Shown one piece after another: positions 11,820 through 21,756 of a stretch of 64,000 bases of DNA. The notes under the pieces were generated by a model. The model was not told the DNA's origin and made no database searches. It saw only the letters and a list, made by a program, of their open reading frames with translations. Numbering within the stretch: the first letter of the stretch is position 1; the number at the start of each line of letters is the position of its first letter. The stretch is taken from NCBI GenBank assembly GCA_022478985.1, contig JAKSZP010005644.1, positions 1 through 64,000 of the forward strand. The letters run 5' to 3'. The position numbers were made by a program, and so were the translations under genes. This DNA is from Massospora cicadina. Taxonomy: Eukaryota; Entomophthoromycota; Entomophthoromycetes; Entomophthorales; Entomophthoraceae.

Positions 11820-12560
11820 AAATGAGTACTAGTTATATTGAAAGCTCACAATACCTTAGGACATGTAGGAGAAAGAAAAACTAATAAATGAATCAAGGAT
11901 CACTGCTATTAAGAAAAATTCTGGACTATGAAGTGGAAATCTTAGATGATTGCATAACTTAAAAAATAGACGCCACATAAGGCCAAGTACAAGTATCAGC
12001 CCATGAACCCTCAGCTACAAATTTATACCGTCAGGTTAGATGTGATACGTCCACTACCTTAATCACAGGAGTAACTTGTTACATCCCTGTAGGATTGATT
12101 TTTTCACAAAATGGGTCAAAGAACTTGCATCCTCACGCATACCGCCAAGGTTACTAATAACGTTCTATACCAAAATAACTACTAGGCACAGTTGCCCGCA
12201 AGTACTGCTGGGCAACAATTTAAAACTTTACTTTATGAATTTAAAGAACTCAGCTATGAGTATGAGAAGTAAACACTTATTTCAGCGCCCTAAAACCCTT
12301 CAAACAGCAGGAAATGTAGATAGGGCAAATGGAACGTTAGTTCTAATATTACACATGATGTCCATTATAAACCCATTACACTGGGACCAATATCACCCAA
12401 GTGCGTTGATTTCTTACAGGATAAGGTTCCATAAAATCAACAAAATATCACTCTTCAAGGCCTTATACAGAAGAGGACCTGGAATTCTGGCTCTATTGGC
12501 TCTTGAAGTTACCAGTGATGATACCAAAGAGCCTGAGAAAATGCAAATAGATTAGCTTAG
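11820..12560 (+). pseudogene. Family 1 integrase, degenerate
   Basis: HNTLGHVGERKT near 11845 is the HH part of the zinc finger. A DVIRPLP motif near 12040 corresponds to the D-x-GPLP start of the core. VDRANGTLV near 12315-12345 fits the NG-xxE-RANG region with the glutamate lost, and DQYHPSALISYRIRFHKINK near 12395-12440 is the conserved YLPxALFAYRTxxH block. The element therefore ends in a typical gypsy integrase, now non-functional. Confidence 0.75.
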
Positions 12561-13147
12561 AAAATTATACAACTTTAATCAGAGGCAAAGACAAATCTAG
12601 CCAGGACGGTTACAAGAGAAGACCAAGCAGCAAATACATCTTGCTAATCTTTACCCACTTTTGAATATAGATTCAATCTTGTACTATCACAACTATATAG
12701 TGCCCCAAGTAGTAAGATTAGTTCCATCTGGAATGGGCGTATGATATAACCTACAAACATGGAGAAAAATATTTGATCAAGTTTTTAGAAACTAGAGTAA
12801 TTATCAGCTGCGTATTACCAAATTTCTACATTGGTCCTCACCTTCTAATATTCTTGAAGGGGGTGGTTTCAGATATCAGGATGTTGGACATGATGGTATT
12901 AATATCAAGAAATAAACTCCCATGATAGACTGACATCAAGACACAAGAAGGGGTTAAAGAATTCACATCATTTCCTTATATGTAAAAATCATTAGTCAGT
13001 ACGGCTCAATTCAATACAACAAATGTTCCGTTAGACTGATTTGAACCCAATATACCTCAGGACAAAATTCTTTCTAATCAAAATGAAGATTCATCAGAAT
13101 GTTAGGCGACCATTATAAAATGTGGCATATGAGGCAGAAAAATAAGA
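12560..13147 (+). pseudogene. Family 1 pol C-terminal tail and polypurine run
   Basis: No domain is recognisable, but 12930-13147 is conserved between this copy and 5915-6129. The shared part ends in a purine run (GAGGCAGAAAAATAAGA) directly before the 3' LTR, the expected place for the plus-strand primer. A chromodomain could have occupied the space after integrase but I cannot see one. Confidence 0.45.
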
Positions 13148-13463
13148 TAACCCCTCAAAAGGTAAAGATCAACAAACTGACCAACAATCAACCTAAATGA
13201 TACCAAATTCTGTCTGACTTTGTAAATTCTCTTACCTTTTTAATATAGCAAAAAATGTTTCAAATGCATTATACATTCTGGAATGCATCGCTTGACCAAG
13301 AGCCACCCATCTGGATTTCCCTCTATTAATTTTATTATCCTATTTTTTACAGAGTTTATACTGATTTATAACATATAAATTCCTTATCCTAAACTATAAT
13401 TAAGTTACATCAAAATAACATATCTTGTTTTGGTGCTTCCTTTAATAAGTCCTCTTGACATAT
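13148..13463 (+). repeat. 3' LTR of family 1 element, left part
   Basis: Aligns with 6130-6440 of the 5' LTR, including the GAGCCACCCATCTGGATTTC block at 13299-13318. It is broken at 13463 by the LINE and continues at 18715. Confidence 0.75.
13447..13463 (+). repeat. LINE target-site duplication, left copy
   Basis: AAGTCCTCTTGACATAT, repeated as AAGTCCACTTGACATAT at 18698-18714 with one mismatch. This fixes both ends of the LINE. Confidence 0.85.
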
Positions 13464-13546
13464 AACGCTTTTCTTTCTTGTAACAATCACTTTAGTTACT
13501 ATAATTTGATTTGAACAGCAAATTCGGATAATCACACACAGGAAAG

Positions 13547-14626
13547 ATGGGCGACTCTATCAATAAAAATAATACAACATGGGTGAGCGTCGCAGCGAGC
13601 GGTGCACTTAATGGTGCAACTAAGTGCAAGAAACGCCCTGGAGGGGGACCAGGAACCCAATTTGCAAAGAAATCGCAAACTCAGACACCATCTTGGTTTA
13701 TGGTATTCACTGTAAAGCACGCGCAATATATGTATATTCAGTTCAACCAACCCTTATCAAAGGTGGAACATGGGATCAGACTCTTCCTTGGGGATGAGTC
13801 ACCGACCCTGTGGGAGAAAACATGTGAGGCACAGCCCTCACTTTTCCCTCACGCAGTGTATGTAGCCACCAACAACATGGGCCGTGGCTGGATCAATATT
13901 GGTTTCAAAACAGCTGATGAAGCCAATGCTGCAGCAAAAGTCTGTGTGGAAATTGCCCTCCCCAAGGGCAAAAAAATTGTGTGCACCGCACACACCAGAT
14001 GGAACAAAGAAAAAACTTTGTTCATCTCTTTTGACTCGCTCCCCACCAACCTTCCTTGTAAGGTAATTGAGGAGGAGCTCCGCAAAGGGCTCGTGGCCTA
14101 CAGAGAAATTCAGCAACTCGAATTACAGCAATTTCGCCTGATGCCCAACCTGTGCATGGGCAAAGCTATCGCTGTAATCAATCCCTTCCCAGAAGTAGAA
14201 GAGGACTTATCCAGAATCCCCCACACAGCAGAATTTCACTTTAAAGATGGGAGCCAGTCAGCCGCGTTCTGAGTTACACTGGAGCGCGCACCACCCATTT
14301 GCAACCACTGTGGCTCACTGGGCCACAAGGAACATGCATGCCCTGTGAAAGAGGGCTTATTGGAACATGATTATTGTGAGGAAGCAATGGACGAAGATAA
14401 TGAAAACTTCGCCAAAATGTCTGATGGTCACCACCCATTCCGCTGGGGTGAAGATGGACTATACTCCATTGTGGACCCAGTTACAAGCAAACAACATAAA
14501 GCAGCACAAAAAGCATGCAAGCGAGCAGCGGCAGAAGTGGTGGCACGTGTGGAGTCCGCCATTAACCCTAGACAAATTTGGGAGGATATTTTGGATATTC
14601 ACCAAACCAACCAATCAGAACAATAA
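13547..14626 (+). pseudogene. LINE ORF1, one in-frame stop
   Basis: A 360-codon frame from ATG 13547 to 14626, interrupted only by TGA at 14270-14272. Residues 1-45 are basic and low-complexity. A globular part follows that may be RRM-like or coiled, with TLFISFDSLPTNLPCKVIEE near residues 160-180. Directly after the stop come CNHCGSLGHKEHAC, a perfect C-x2-C-x4-H-x4-C zinc knuckle, and an acidic C-terminus. The protein would coat LINE RNA. The stop probably replaced CGA (Arg) by one transition. The core resembles the ORF1 proteins at 32535 and 24830. Confidence 0.8.
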
Positions 14627-14929
14627 GCCCAGGTCGAAAATTTTCACAGTAACCTGAATGAGTCACAAAGCGACATCAGTTATGCAAATATTGAGGAACA
14701 ATGCAACCGCAATTTGGGTGAAAATGCGGTGCACAATTCGCCAAAGTTGAACCTCAAAAATACAAAATCCAATCAACAATCCGCATCAAATCAACATGAG
14801 ACCTGTGCAGGAAAAGTTGACGCAAATGAAAAAACTGCAAATTCATTGAATCATTGGGTCAGATCAAAGGAACCAACAATGGCAGTGAAAGAATTGGAGT
14901 ACAGACGTGGAGCATGGCCAAAATGAGCT

Positions 14930-15720
14930 ATGGTGGATAGGGCCAGAGGGCCCTCCCAACCACTCCTGAGGCGCCGTGGGCACCTCAGTGTCAATAGGGA
15001 CGCTAAACATCGCAGGAGCCAGGGCTCATACGTCCTAAGCCAAAAAGCTGGCATTCCTGCGAAAACCCCTTGTAGACATCTTGGCCATCCAAGAAACCCA
15101 CTGTCTACAAGGGGAAGAAGAATCCTGGTCAACCAGGGTCGCACCATCACAATCAGTATGGACGTCTCACTGTGGGGTGATCGTCCAAAACAACAAAAAT
15201 CTAAAATTACAAATTCGTTGTCACACTTGCATGGTCAAGTCTTGGTAGCAACAATTATGTGCCAAGAGGAAATAATTTCGATAGCATTTGTCTATGCACC
15301 ATGCACTGCAACTGAGAGAAAAGAATTTTTTGAAAACATTTCTACTCTCACCCTCCCACCAGATACCATTATGTTAGGCAATTTTAACTGCTGGGATAAC
15401 CCCAATACAGATCAATGGCCTAATCACAGGGGATACCCACCTGGACACATTGAATTCCGCACAATGAAGGCATCTCTTGGCTTACAGGATGCTCTTCCCC
15501 CCAATTCACCACTCCTTCCCCACATGACGCAGCCCAACATATGCGAGGGAGTGCTCATATCGATGAGTTGCATTGACCACATCCTCATCCCAAAATCCCA
15601 CCGCTCAAGAATCTCCAAATTTATAACAAAAAAGATCAATTTTTCTGACCACTGATTAGTTAAGGTACAGTTAACGCCAACCCAATCCCACACACAGGTG
15701 TCGCCTTGGAGAAAGCTTCA
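14930..15720 (+). pseudogene. LINE ORF2 endonuclease domain
   Basis: APE-type endonuclease that would nick target DNA to prime reverse transcription. In one frame 15003-15110 gives LNIAGARAHTS and then DILAIQETHCLQGEEESW, the LxxxETH motif. After a frame change near 15220 the reading continues with FVYAPCTATERKEFF, LGNFNCWDNPNTDQW (the GDFN motif with D changed to N), CIDHILIP and SDH-stop-LV. The catalytic-site aspartate change, the frameshift and the stop all indicate loss of activity. The exact ORF2 start is unclear; it lies about 300 bp after ORF1. Confidence 0.8.
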
Positions 15721-17215
15721 CCCAGAAAATATAAAATTGCCTGAGATATCAGACTGGGTTGAAAACAAGGCTACAAACCCAGAATTCACAACCCCATTCA
15801 CTTTGGATCCCATCAGAACATGGGAAAATTTCAAAAAGGATTTAATCAACAAAACCTGACATATTGCATCATGCAAGTACACCGCGGACACAGCCACAAT
15901 CAAGCGTACCTTGGCGGAACTAGACTACCTGGAAATAATTACTCCGAGGTCTGGCTATAGCACTAACTCAGGGTGCAAATGGGCAGAAATTTCTGCCCAA
16001 CTTAACAACCTCATCTTTGAACACCAACACAGAATCAAAGTATCAAACAAAGTTAAGTTCATAAAGGAAGGCGAAACCTGTTCAACATACTTTTTCTGCC
16101 AATTCCACTCTCGCAGAAACCAGCCCACATGCACACAGGTCCACAAGACCAACGGCACCATGGCAACTGACCCTGAGGAGGTCAAGGCGGAAGTACACTG
16201 CTACTACACCAAATTATATTGTGAAACACCAACAGATTCACAAAAAATTAAAAGAATTTATACAAACTGCTGAGATACAAAGTACACCACCAAATTACAA
16301 TATACTATCCCTTATTACACGGGAGGAGCTTTGGGAGACAATTCGCGGTGCACCATGTAGGAAATGACAAGGCCTGATGGATACCCTACAAATTTTACAA
16401 AAAATATTTTCAACAAATTGCCCCCATCCTATTGGCGTCTATGAACCAGAGCTTATTAGAAACACGCCTATTACCAGGAGGCCATGAATCCTACGTTATA
16501 ACCTTGTATAAAAAGGGTGACAAGTTGGACCTGGCCAACTGGCGCCCAATTGCACTCTCCAACACTGACACAAAAATTCTAACAAAAAATTTAGCAGCCT
16601 TATTAGGCGCAATTGCATCTGACATCCTATCACCCAACCAGTTTGGGTTTATACCAGGGCGTTCAATCTGGAACAACATACACCCTGTTGCAAACATTTG
16701 CCAAACCAAAGCAACTGGTGCCCTGGTCTTCTTGGATCAGGAAAAGGCGTATGACCGTGTTATCTAGTCATAACTAAAAGAATGTCTACATGCCTTCAAT
16801 CTCCCACCAAGATTCATAAAATGGGCGATGCTCCTAACAGAATCTGCAACCATGGCTGTATGCGGCCCTGGATTCCTAAGAAACAAGGTTAAACCACACA
16901 GAGGGCTCAAACAAGGGGACCCCCTCAGCCCAATGCTATACAATTTCAGCTTTGACCCACTCCTCTGAGTAACTGACTCATGTCTCATAGGGATAACCGC
17001 ACAAGGACAACCAACAGTTGAGAGACTGGCCTTTGCGGATGACTGCATAGCAGGTATAGCAAACAATCAAGATGCCCGACAGCTGGAACATACTCTAGAG
17101 GAATACTCCAAGGTGAGCAATGCATCGCTCAACAAAAGGAAGACAGAAATCATTCTCTTAGGCAAATACACAAACAATTGGGCCACTACATCAGAACCTC
17201 ATACCAACACATGAA
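15720..17215 (+). pseudogene. LINE ORF2 reverse transcriptase domain
   Basis: RT blocks in order: GPDG-type motif near 16372, ITLYKKGDKLDLANWRPIAL at 16498-16557, NQFGFIPGRSIWNNI near 16636-16680, VFLDQEKAYDRV near 16726-16762 (palm aspartate), GLKQGDPLSPMLYNF near 16900-16945, and LAFADDCIAG at 17029-17058 (the FADD catalytic box, intact). Stops at 16764-16775 (TAG, TAA) fall where the family has tryptophans (YDRVxWxWL). Others are TGA at arginine-like positions. A shift lies near 16360. Confidence 0.85.
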
Positions 17216-18600
17216 GAAGAAACCCAATCATTTTACCCTTTGCAACACCTCCCACCACCACTCCTGTCTGACACCTTGGAATCTGGCTAGAATCAGGGGG
17301 ATATGCTAATGAAACAATGGAAAGCAACCTGTTACAACGGGTATCCAAACGCGTTGCCTCCCTCAAGGGAAGAACCCCAGGACTAACAGGATGAGTTACA
17401 GTTGCTAACTCGCTCATCCTCCCAATACTGTGGTACCAGGCCAATGCGATAGCCTTCTCACCTACCTTTATAACCTCAATCCGCGCGCTTATCCAGGGCT
17501 GGCTGTGGCCTGGCTCTCACCCTCCTATACGGATGGAAACACTATTTGGCCCACGCTCAAGCGGAGGCATGGGACTAATAGATTTTGAGAGCCACGCAAA
17601 TCACATCCTAGATACCTGGATAAAGGAAATCCTTGCTCCAGACTTCCCACAACAACATTGGTCCAGAGCAGCAAGGACTAACTTTGCACAGGCGCTCAAA
17701 TTAACCAACCCACATAGTCCACCCAGACTACTTTCATACCTTGCCAAGCACCCTACTGCAACGGGTCCACATGGAACCTCCCCTCATTTCAAACATATCC
17801 TCTGAACTATTCGCCATATGGGATGGATCATAGAGAACATGGGTACTATACAGGGAAGGGGACAACCCAGCCCCCAATTCAAATTAAGTAACCCAGAAAA
17901 CCACCCCCAGAGGATATGCTCGCAACAACCCCAAGCATAGCTAGGATAGAATACCTAGATATGTTGGACATTCCCTATGATTTAACCATACAGAAGGCAA
18001 TTTGGAAAATGACTCACCACCCACTCCTACAGCCAAGGATAAGAGCAAACGCCTGGCGCTCTCTGAGAAGGACCTATAGGATGGCGGACCATTCCAACTC
18101 CCTCCACAAAACATGTTCAGTATGTGGAGGGGAGGGATCCCTACATCACCACCTAGAAACATGCCCCCCAACCAAAGCTATATGGCAGGAAGTCGCACGC
18201 CTGCTTAAGATCCAAAACGAACAAGAATTCTCAATATCAAAGAGCATCTTTGCGCTCCAGATTAAGTCACCAATCCCATCTACCCTCCATTCCCAATTAT
18301 ACCCATTGCAATGTGGACAATCCACACAATTGCATTAGATGCGTTCAAGGGCACGGTCCCAACCATTCATGGGGTTATTAACAGATTCCATGTTATCTTA
18401 CTGGACCACTTCCAGACCTGGCTCTATGGATGTATGAGACCAAAACAAAAATCGCTCATAGAATCATAGTTCCCACTCTGGTTCCTCCACACAGACCCTT
18501 TCCTTCACACCTGTTCCATAACAGGGGAAACCCCCTCAGAATAGTGCACCAACATCCCATACCTGGCAGTCCCGCTGGCAACAGTGGTAACTTAAGTACC
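17216..18600 (+). pseudogene. LINE ORF2 C-terminal region, zf-RVT-like
   Basis: After RT the same frame continues with HLGIWLESGG, VTVANSLILPILWYQ and a GPRSSGGMGLID block, the usual thumb and linker of this LINE type. At 17916-18338 another frame carries CSVCGGEGSLHHHLETC followed by PPTKAIWQEV, a Cys/His cluster of the zf-RVT kind. The remainder reads IPIAMWTIHTIALDAFKG in a third frame. TGA interrupts at 17269, 17392 and 17803. I see no RNase H. Confidence 0.7.
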
Positions 18601-18659
18601 CTGGGGTGCCTAATTTCATGTTTGTCAGTTATTTCCTTAGTTTTATGTATATTTGGTAA

Positions 18660-18697
18660 TGTTTGTCCCCTGGTCGGCTTACCTCAGTTAAATAAAA
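18660..18697 (+). other. LINE 3' tail shared with SINEs
   Basis: TGTCCCCTGGTCGGCTTACC then CTCAGTTAAATAAAA. The same tail closes the ORF1-only elements (26590 and 34310 regions) and both SINE head types. It is the likely recognition signal for the LINE reverse transcriptase. Confidence 0.75.
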
Positions 18698-18714
18698 AAG
18701 TCCACTTGACATAT
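18698..18714 (+). repeat. LINE target-site duplication, right copy
   Basis: AAGTCCACTTGACATAT; see the left copy at 13447. Confidence 0.85.
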
Positions 18715-18872
18715 TTACCATAGGATGGATACTCTAAAAAATGGGACTTAGTGGTGACTTGACACCCTCAAAAATAAGAAAAAGACTTGTTGTGCATCTT
18801 AGAAAGCTTTATGTATTATCTGCCAGGCTTCTTTTTCACAGCAAAATCAAGCTCAAAGTGGTAATTCCAACA
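18715..18872 (+). repeat. 3' LTR of family 1 element, right part
   Basis: Aligns with the end of the 5' LTR (6445-6507 and 7399-7501): GGGACTTAGTGGTGACTTG, ACTTGTTGTGCATCTTAGA and TCAAGCTCAAAGTGG. It ends CCAACA. The 5' copy's 890-bp segment would fall near 18768 and is absent here. Confidence 0.75.
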
Positions 18873-19943
18873 ATCTGTACTGTTCCACAGAGTATAAGAT
18901 GTATCTAAGGTACTAATTTACAAAATTAGTGAGTTTAAAGGGTATAAAATATTTATATAACTGGCTTAAGTAGCTTTATAAATTAGATAGCGCTTCATTA
19001 GCTTATAAATTTGATATTATAATATAAAATATATTTGGTGAAATATGCTTTAAAAAAGCTCTTTTCATATTTACAGAGCTAAATCTAGGTGCTATATAGA
19101 TCTAGAGTAAATTATTAATCATAATTAACACTAATTTTTTATAAATGATTTGTAAAAAATAAATTTAAGGAAATATTATTGTACTATTTGTATCTGGTCT
19201 AGTGGTATAATGCTAATATTGAAGGCTTAAAACTTCTAGAAAGACCAAATTAGAATGATTGAGTTTAAAAATTAAGATAAGTAGAATCAGCTTTATTGGC
19301 ATTATTCAAAATACAAAAATTAACCTTTATAAGATTATTTATAGGAATAAAATGTATTGATGTATTCAAAATTTACCAAAATATGATAATACCTATATAA
19401 ATTATATCATTCTAGATTTTATACACTATTTAGTTTCTTATTATCAATTAATTTTCATCGAATTTGCTAAGCCATTTTTTACTCAATACTTGGCATTCTA
19501 AGGGTCACTCACAGTCTGTCACTGGTCATGAGGCTTCATATGAGAAGTTTTATATAGCTTTTAATAATTAAGAACTTAATTATTAGCCACTAATAATATT
19601 TTAGGGCAGGTATACCACTAAAAGAGATATTACTATCTAGAACAGCATCTCTGGCATCACCTCTAAAGATGATATCTGATTTACAACTTGAGGCACAGGA
19701 CTATACTCAGTTGTAAATGACTTTATTTAGGCGTAATTAATGGTATAATTTCTCCCTTGTCAAGTTATGACAGTAAACAATTCTGCAGAGGCTGATTAAA
19801 AAATTTCTAGGCATATTTTCCTTTAGATGGCATAAATAAAACTTCTTTACCAAATAGAACACAAACTCTTTCTGCTTGATAACACATTTGAGCAAATTTA
19901 GAATTACAGAAGAACTAAACAACTCTGAAAAAACAACAAACAT
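18873..19943. other. AT-rich spacer
   Basis: Very AT-rich with no open frame above 80 codons that looks coding. It holds one tRNA-like D-arm (19196-19262) and otherwise nothing I recognise. It may be genomic flank predating the insertions on both sides. Confidence 0.5.
19196..19262 (+). pseudogene. tRNA-like relic
   Basis: CTGGTCTAGTGGTATAATGC at 19197-19216 is an excellent D-arm/A-box match for an eargvly eukaryotic tRNA (the TGGTCTAGNGGTATGAT style of tRNA-Pro or related species). The anticodon and T arms are not recoverable: the AGAAAGACCAAATTAGAATG stretch is only a poor B box. It could be a decayed tRNA gene or the head of an old SINE. Confidence 0.3.
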
Positions 19944-20001
19944 CAAACCACCAATGTCCTTGGCCCAATCGCCCACTGCTACAAAATGTGGCAGTGGTGA
20001 A

Positions 20002-20837
20002 TGTAAGATCTGCTAAAGGAGGCCACAAATAATATTTTAAAATGGAATATTTTACTTTTTATTAAAAGTATAAAATAATACTTGTTTTGGTTTTTTATGT
20101 TTTTTATTAAACAGGCAGGGCAAAACCAGAAAAGGCCCCCTTGTCAATACTAGCTTATCCTATTTAAACTAGTTTGGATTTTGAGACCATCAATATTCGA
20201 GGCAAAAGAATGCAAAGCTCAGTCTTCCATATTAGGGAATATAGGCTTTTGGCCTATCAGATTGAGGATAAAGTTTTTTTAGAGGTAAAACTGACCTGTG
20301 CAGTAATGATTTGATGAATCATATCCAATCACCTGCGAGTAAAATCTTTTCACCTCAGCGGTGGTCTGACTCAGATGGTAATGATTGGTATTTTGGCAGT
20401 AGTTGGACTTGGTTGGTAATGATTGGCTAATGTTCACCCTATCATCCTTGAGTAAAATCTTTGCACCTCGGCGGTGGTTGGACTTGGATGATAATGATTG
20501 GTTAGCTTGCATCCAATCAATATCAGGTAACATCCTCTTGCCTTGCAGAGGTTCCGATCCATGAAATAGTATACTCCTCATATTTGACTGAGGAGTCAGA
20601 GTATTTCTATTATTAATTATTTCCTTTTTAAGCTGATTCTTATGATAAATTGTATTCCTCTGATTGTTAGGATTCCACCAAGAATCCACTAGGTTTTTTT
20701 ATTGTGGGAACTCATATCATTGATATTCCCATTATTATATAAAAATTTGGCAGGTGATGGGCCAATTATAAGAGCAGATTTAGGGAACACTAATACCAAC
20801 ATTCTTTTTCTCAGATCGATGAGGAGAATGTCTGACA
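20002..20837 (-). repeat. 3' LTR of the gag-protease element
   Basis: 836 bp, plus-strand limits TGTAAG to CTGACA, nearly identical to 23989-24824. It contains imperfect internal direct repeats (20332-20510). The protease reading frame continues about 50 codons into it before a stop at 20689. Confidence 0.9.
20332..20510 (-). repeat. Direct subrepeats within the LTR
   Basis: Two imperfect units of about 60 bp (20336-20389 and 20448-20501) share AGTAAAATCTTT, CACCTC, GCGGTGGT and TAATGATTGG, with a partial third unit near 20405-20425. The same pattern recurs in the other LTR at 24323-24497. Repeats like this in LTRs are often enhancer-like, but that role is inference here. Confidence 0.6.
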
Positions 20838-21756
20838 TTGCCCCCTCAAGAATGTTGGTAGGGGTGTTGTGGTTATGGTAGTGTGATGCCTTATTATCTA
20901 CTTGAGAGATAGGAAGGGGGTTGCGGAGCTTATTGGCAGCCTGCCCTTTTTTTGTCATGGTTTTAGTGGGGTTAGTGTACATGCAAGAGTAATCCTTCTT
21001 GCTGGGTTCAGTATCAGCTAGAATTAAGGGAACTTCATAATTGAGCAACGACAAGATCCCTTGCTTCATATTGATAATGCCATCATACTCAATCATAAAA
21101 AGAGTTCCTATGAGCATATCATAAGCATTGTTTTCTAAGGCCACAGCGGGGGCCAATAGGATAAGCTTCCCAATATGAATGGGAAGGGATGAGTAAGCAC
21201 CCAGTGCGCGGGTGTTGTTAGGACCAGCGGTTCCAAAATCTTGGTTGTATTTTAAGTCAGGTGCAAGCTTGATTTTTTTCATCAGCTTGAAGGAGGTTAC
21301 ATTCACTGGGGAGCCAGTATCTAGGATGGCCATCACTTGAACTTTTTGAATCACCACTTCGACCTTTGTAAGTATCCCCTCAAAAGGGGGCAATAGCGCT
21401 AAGACCTCCCTAAGATGAAAATTGGAGGTTAGTTTACCTGCAGTCTTGGGGTAATTTTCTTTGATGGACTTCATGGTGTGGCTATGCTGGATAGGGCGTA
21501 TAAGATGAGACACCACCTCATCTGCGTCACAAGCAGTATTAATAATAATTGGTTCCCCCAGAACTTGGCTGAGATACGTTTCTTCAGGTATAGTGGCTTC
21601 ATCCACTCCTCCAGCATTCAAGCGATTGGGGACTTCCACTTCAGCAGGTGCCCCTACAACATAATACCCGACCTCATCTGTATCCCCCTCAGAATCATCC
21701 CCTGGGGTATTTGTAATGCGAGGTAGTGGCATAAGTTGATAAAGTGAGTTAGGCAC
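20689..21756 (-). CDS. Aspartic protease region of Gag-Pro
   Basis: A 355-codon open frame. Residues around 125-260 form a retropepsin-like domain: VEVVIQKVQVMAILDTGSPV carries the catalytic D-T-G, followed by a flap region (GTAGPNNTRALGAYSSLPI) and the second strand block YDMLIGTLFMIEYDGIINM. It would cleave the Gag polyprotein in the particle. The N-terminal 120 residues link from the gag zinc knuckle (21840-21895), with a frame break or stop between them near 21760-21830. The C-terminal ~50 residues are encoded by the LTR. The active-site triad is intact, unlike the family 1 copy at 9970. Confidence 0.8.
   Translation of the reverse strand: MPNSLYQLMPLPRITNTPGDDSEGDTDEVGYYVVGAPAEVEVPNRLNAGGVDEATIPEETYLSQVLGEPIIINTACDADEVVSHLIRPIQHSHTMKSIKENYPKTAGKLTSNFHLREVLALLPPFEGILTKVEVVIQKVQVMAILDTGSPVNVTSFKLMKKIKLAPDLKYNQDFGTAGPNNTRALGAYSSLPIHIGKLILLAPAVALENNAYDMLIGTLFMIEYDGIINMKQGILSLLNYEVPLILADTEPSKKDYSCMYTNPTKTMTKKGQAANKLRNPLPISQVDNKASHYHNHNTPTNILEGAMSDILLIDLRKRMLVLVFPKSALIIGPSPAKFLYNNGNINDMSSHNKKT
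20838..20851 (-). other. Polypurine tract
   Basis: Plus-strand TTGCCCCCTCAAGA, i.e. a purine-rich TCTTGAGGGGGCAA on the sense strand, abuts the 3' LTR, the standard place for the plus-strand primer. Confidence 0.7.

Larger units (their letters stand above)
13464..18697 (+). mobile_element. APE-type LINE inserted in an LTR
   Basis: A 5.2-kb non-LTR retrotransposon with two genes: ORF1 (RNA-binding gag-like with a CCHC knuckle) and ORF2 (APE endonuclease, reverse transcriptase, zf-RVT-like cysteine/histidine domain). It is bounded by a 17-bp target-site duplication and lacks a long poly-A, ending CCTCAGTTAAATAAAA. A short 5' UTR (13464-13546) precedes ORF1. The element is GC-richer than its surroundings and much better preserved than the gypsy element it entered, so it is younger. 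In-frame stops in both ORFs make this copy inactive as read. Confidence 0.9.
6130..18872 (+). mobile_element. Family 1 Ty3/gypsy element, nested insertions
   Basis: A near full-length gypsy element: LTR (6130-7501), primer-binding site (7505-7521), degenerate gag, protease, RT, RNase H, integrase, polypurine run, and a 3' LTR at 13148-13463 continued at 18715-18872. Without inserts both LTRs are about 480 bp. The 5' LTR holds an extra ~890-bp segment and the 3' LTR holds a LINE (13464-18697). The coding region is riddled with stops, so it is dead. Protease is followed almost directly by RT, with no dUTPase-like segment, unlike the elements at 39.8-64 kb. Gag and protease resemble those of the shorter LTR element at 20002-24824. 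Confidence 0.8.

Noticed and set aside
13547..14626. Possible reassignment of TGA to tryptophan, because ORF1 and ORF2 of the LINE continue past TGA codons
   Set aside because: TAA and TAG also interrupt conserved blocks (16764-16775), and most TGA positions correspond to arginine, so transitions in dead copies explain the pattern better.
14851..15150. 99-codon minus-strand ORF overlapping the LINE endonuclease
   Set aside because: It lies opposite a recognisable coding region and has no motif; it is an antisense shadow of GC-richer DNA.
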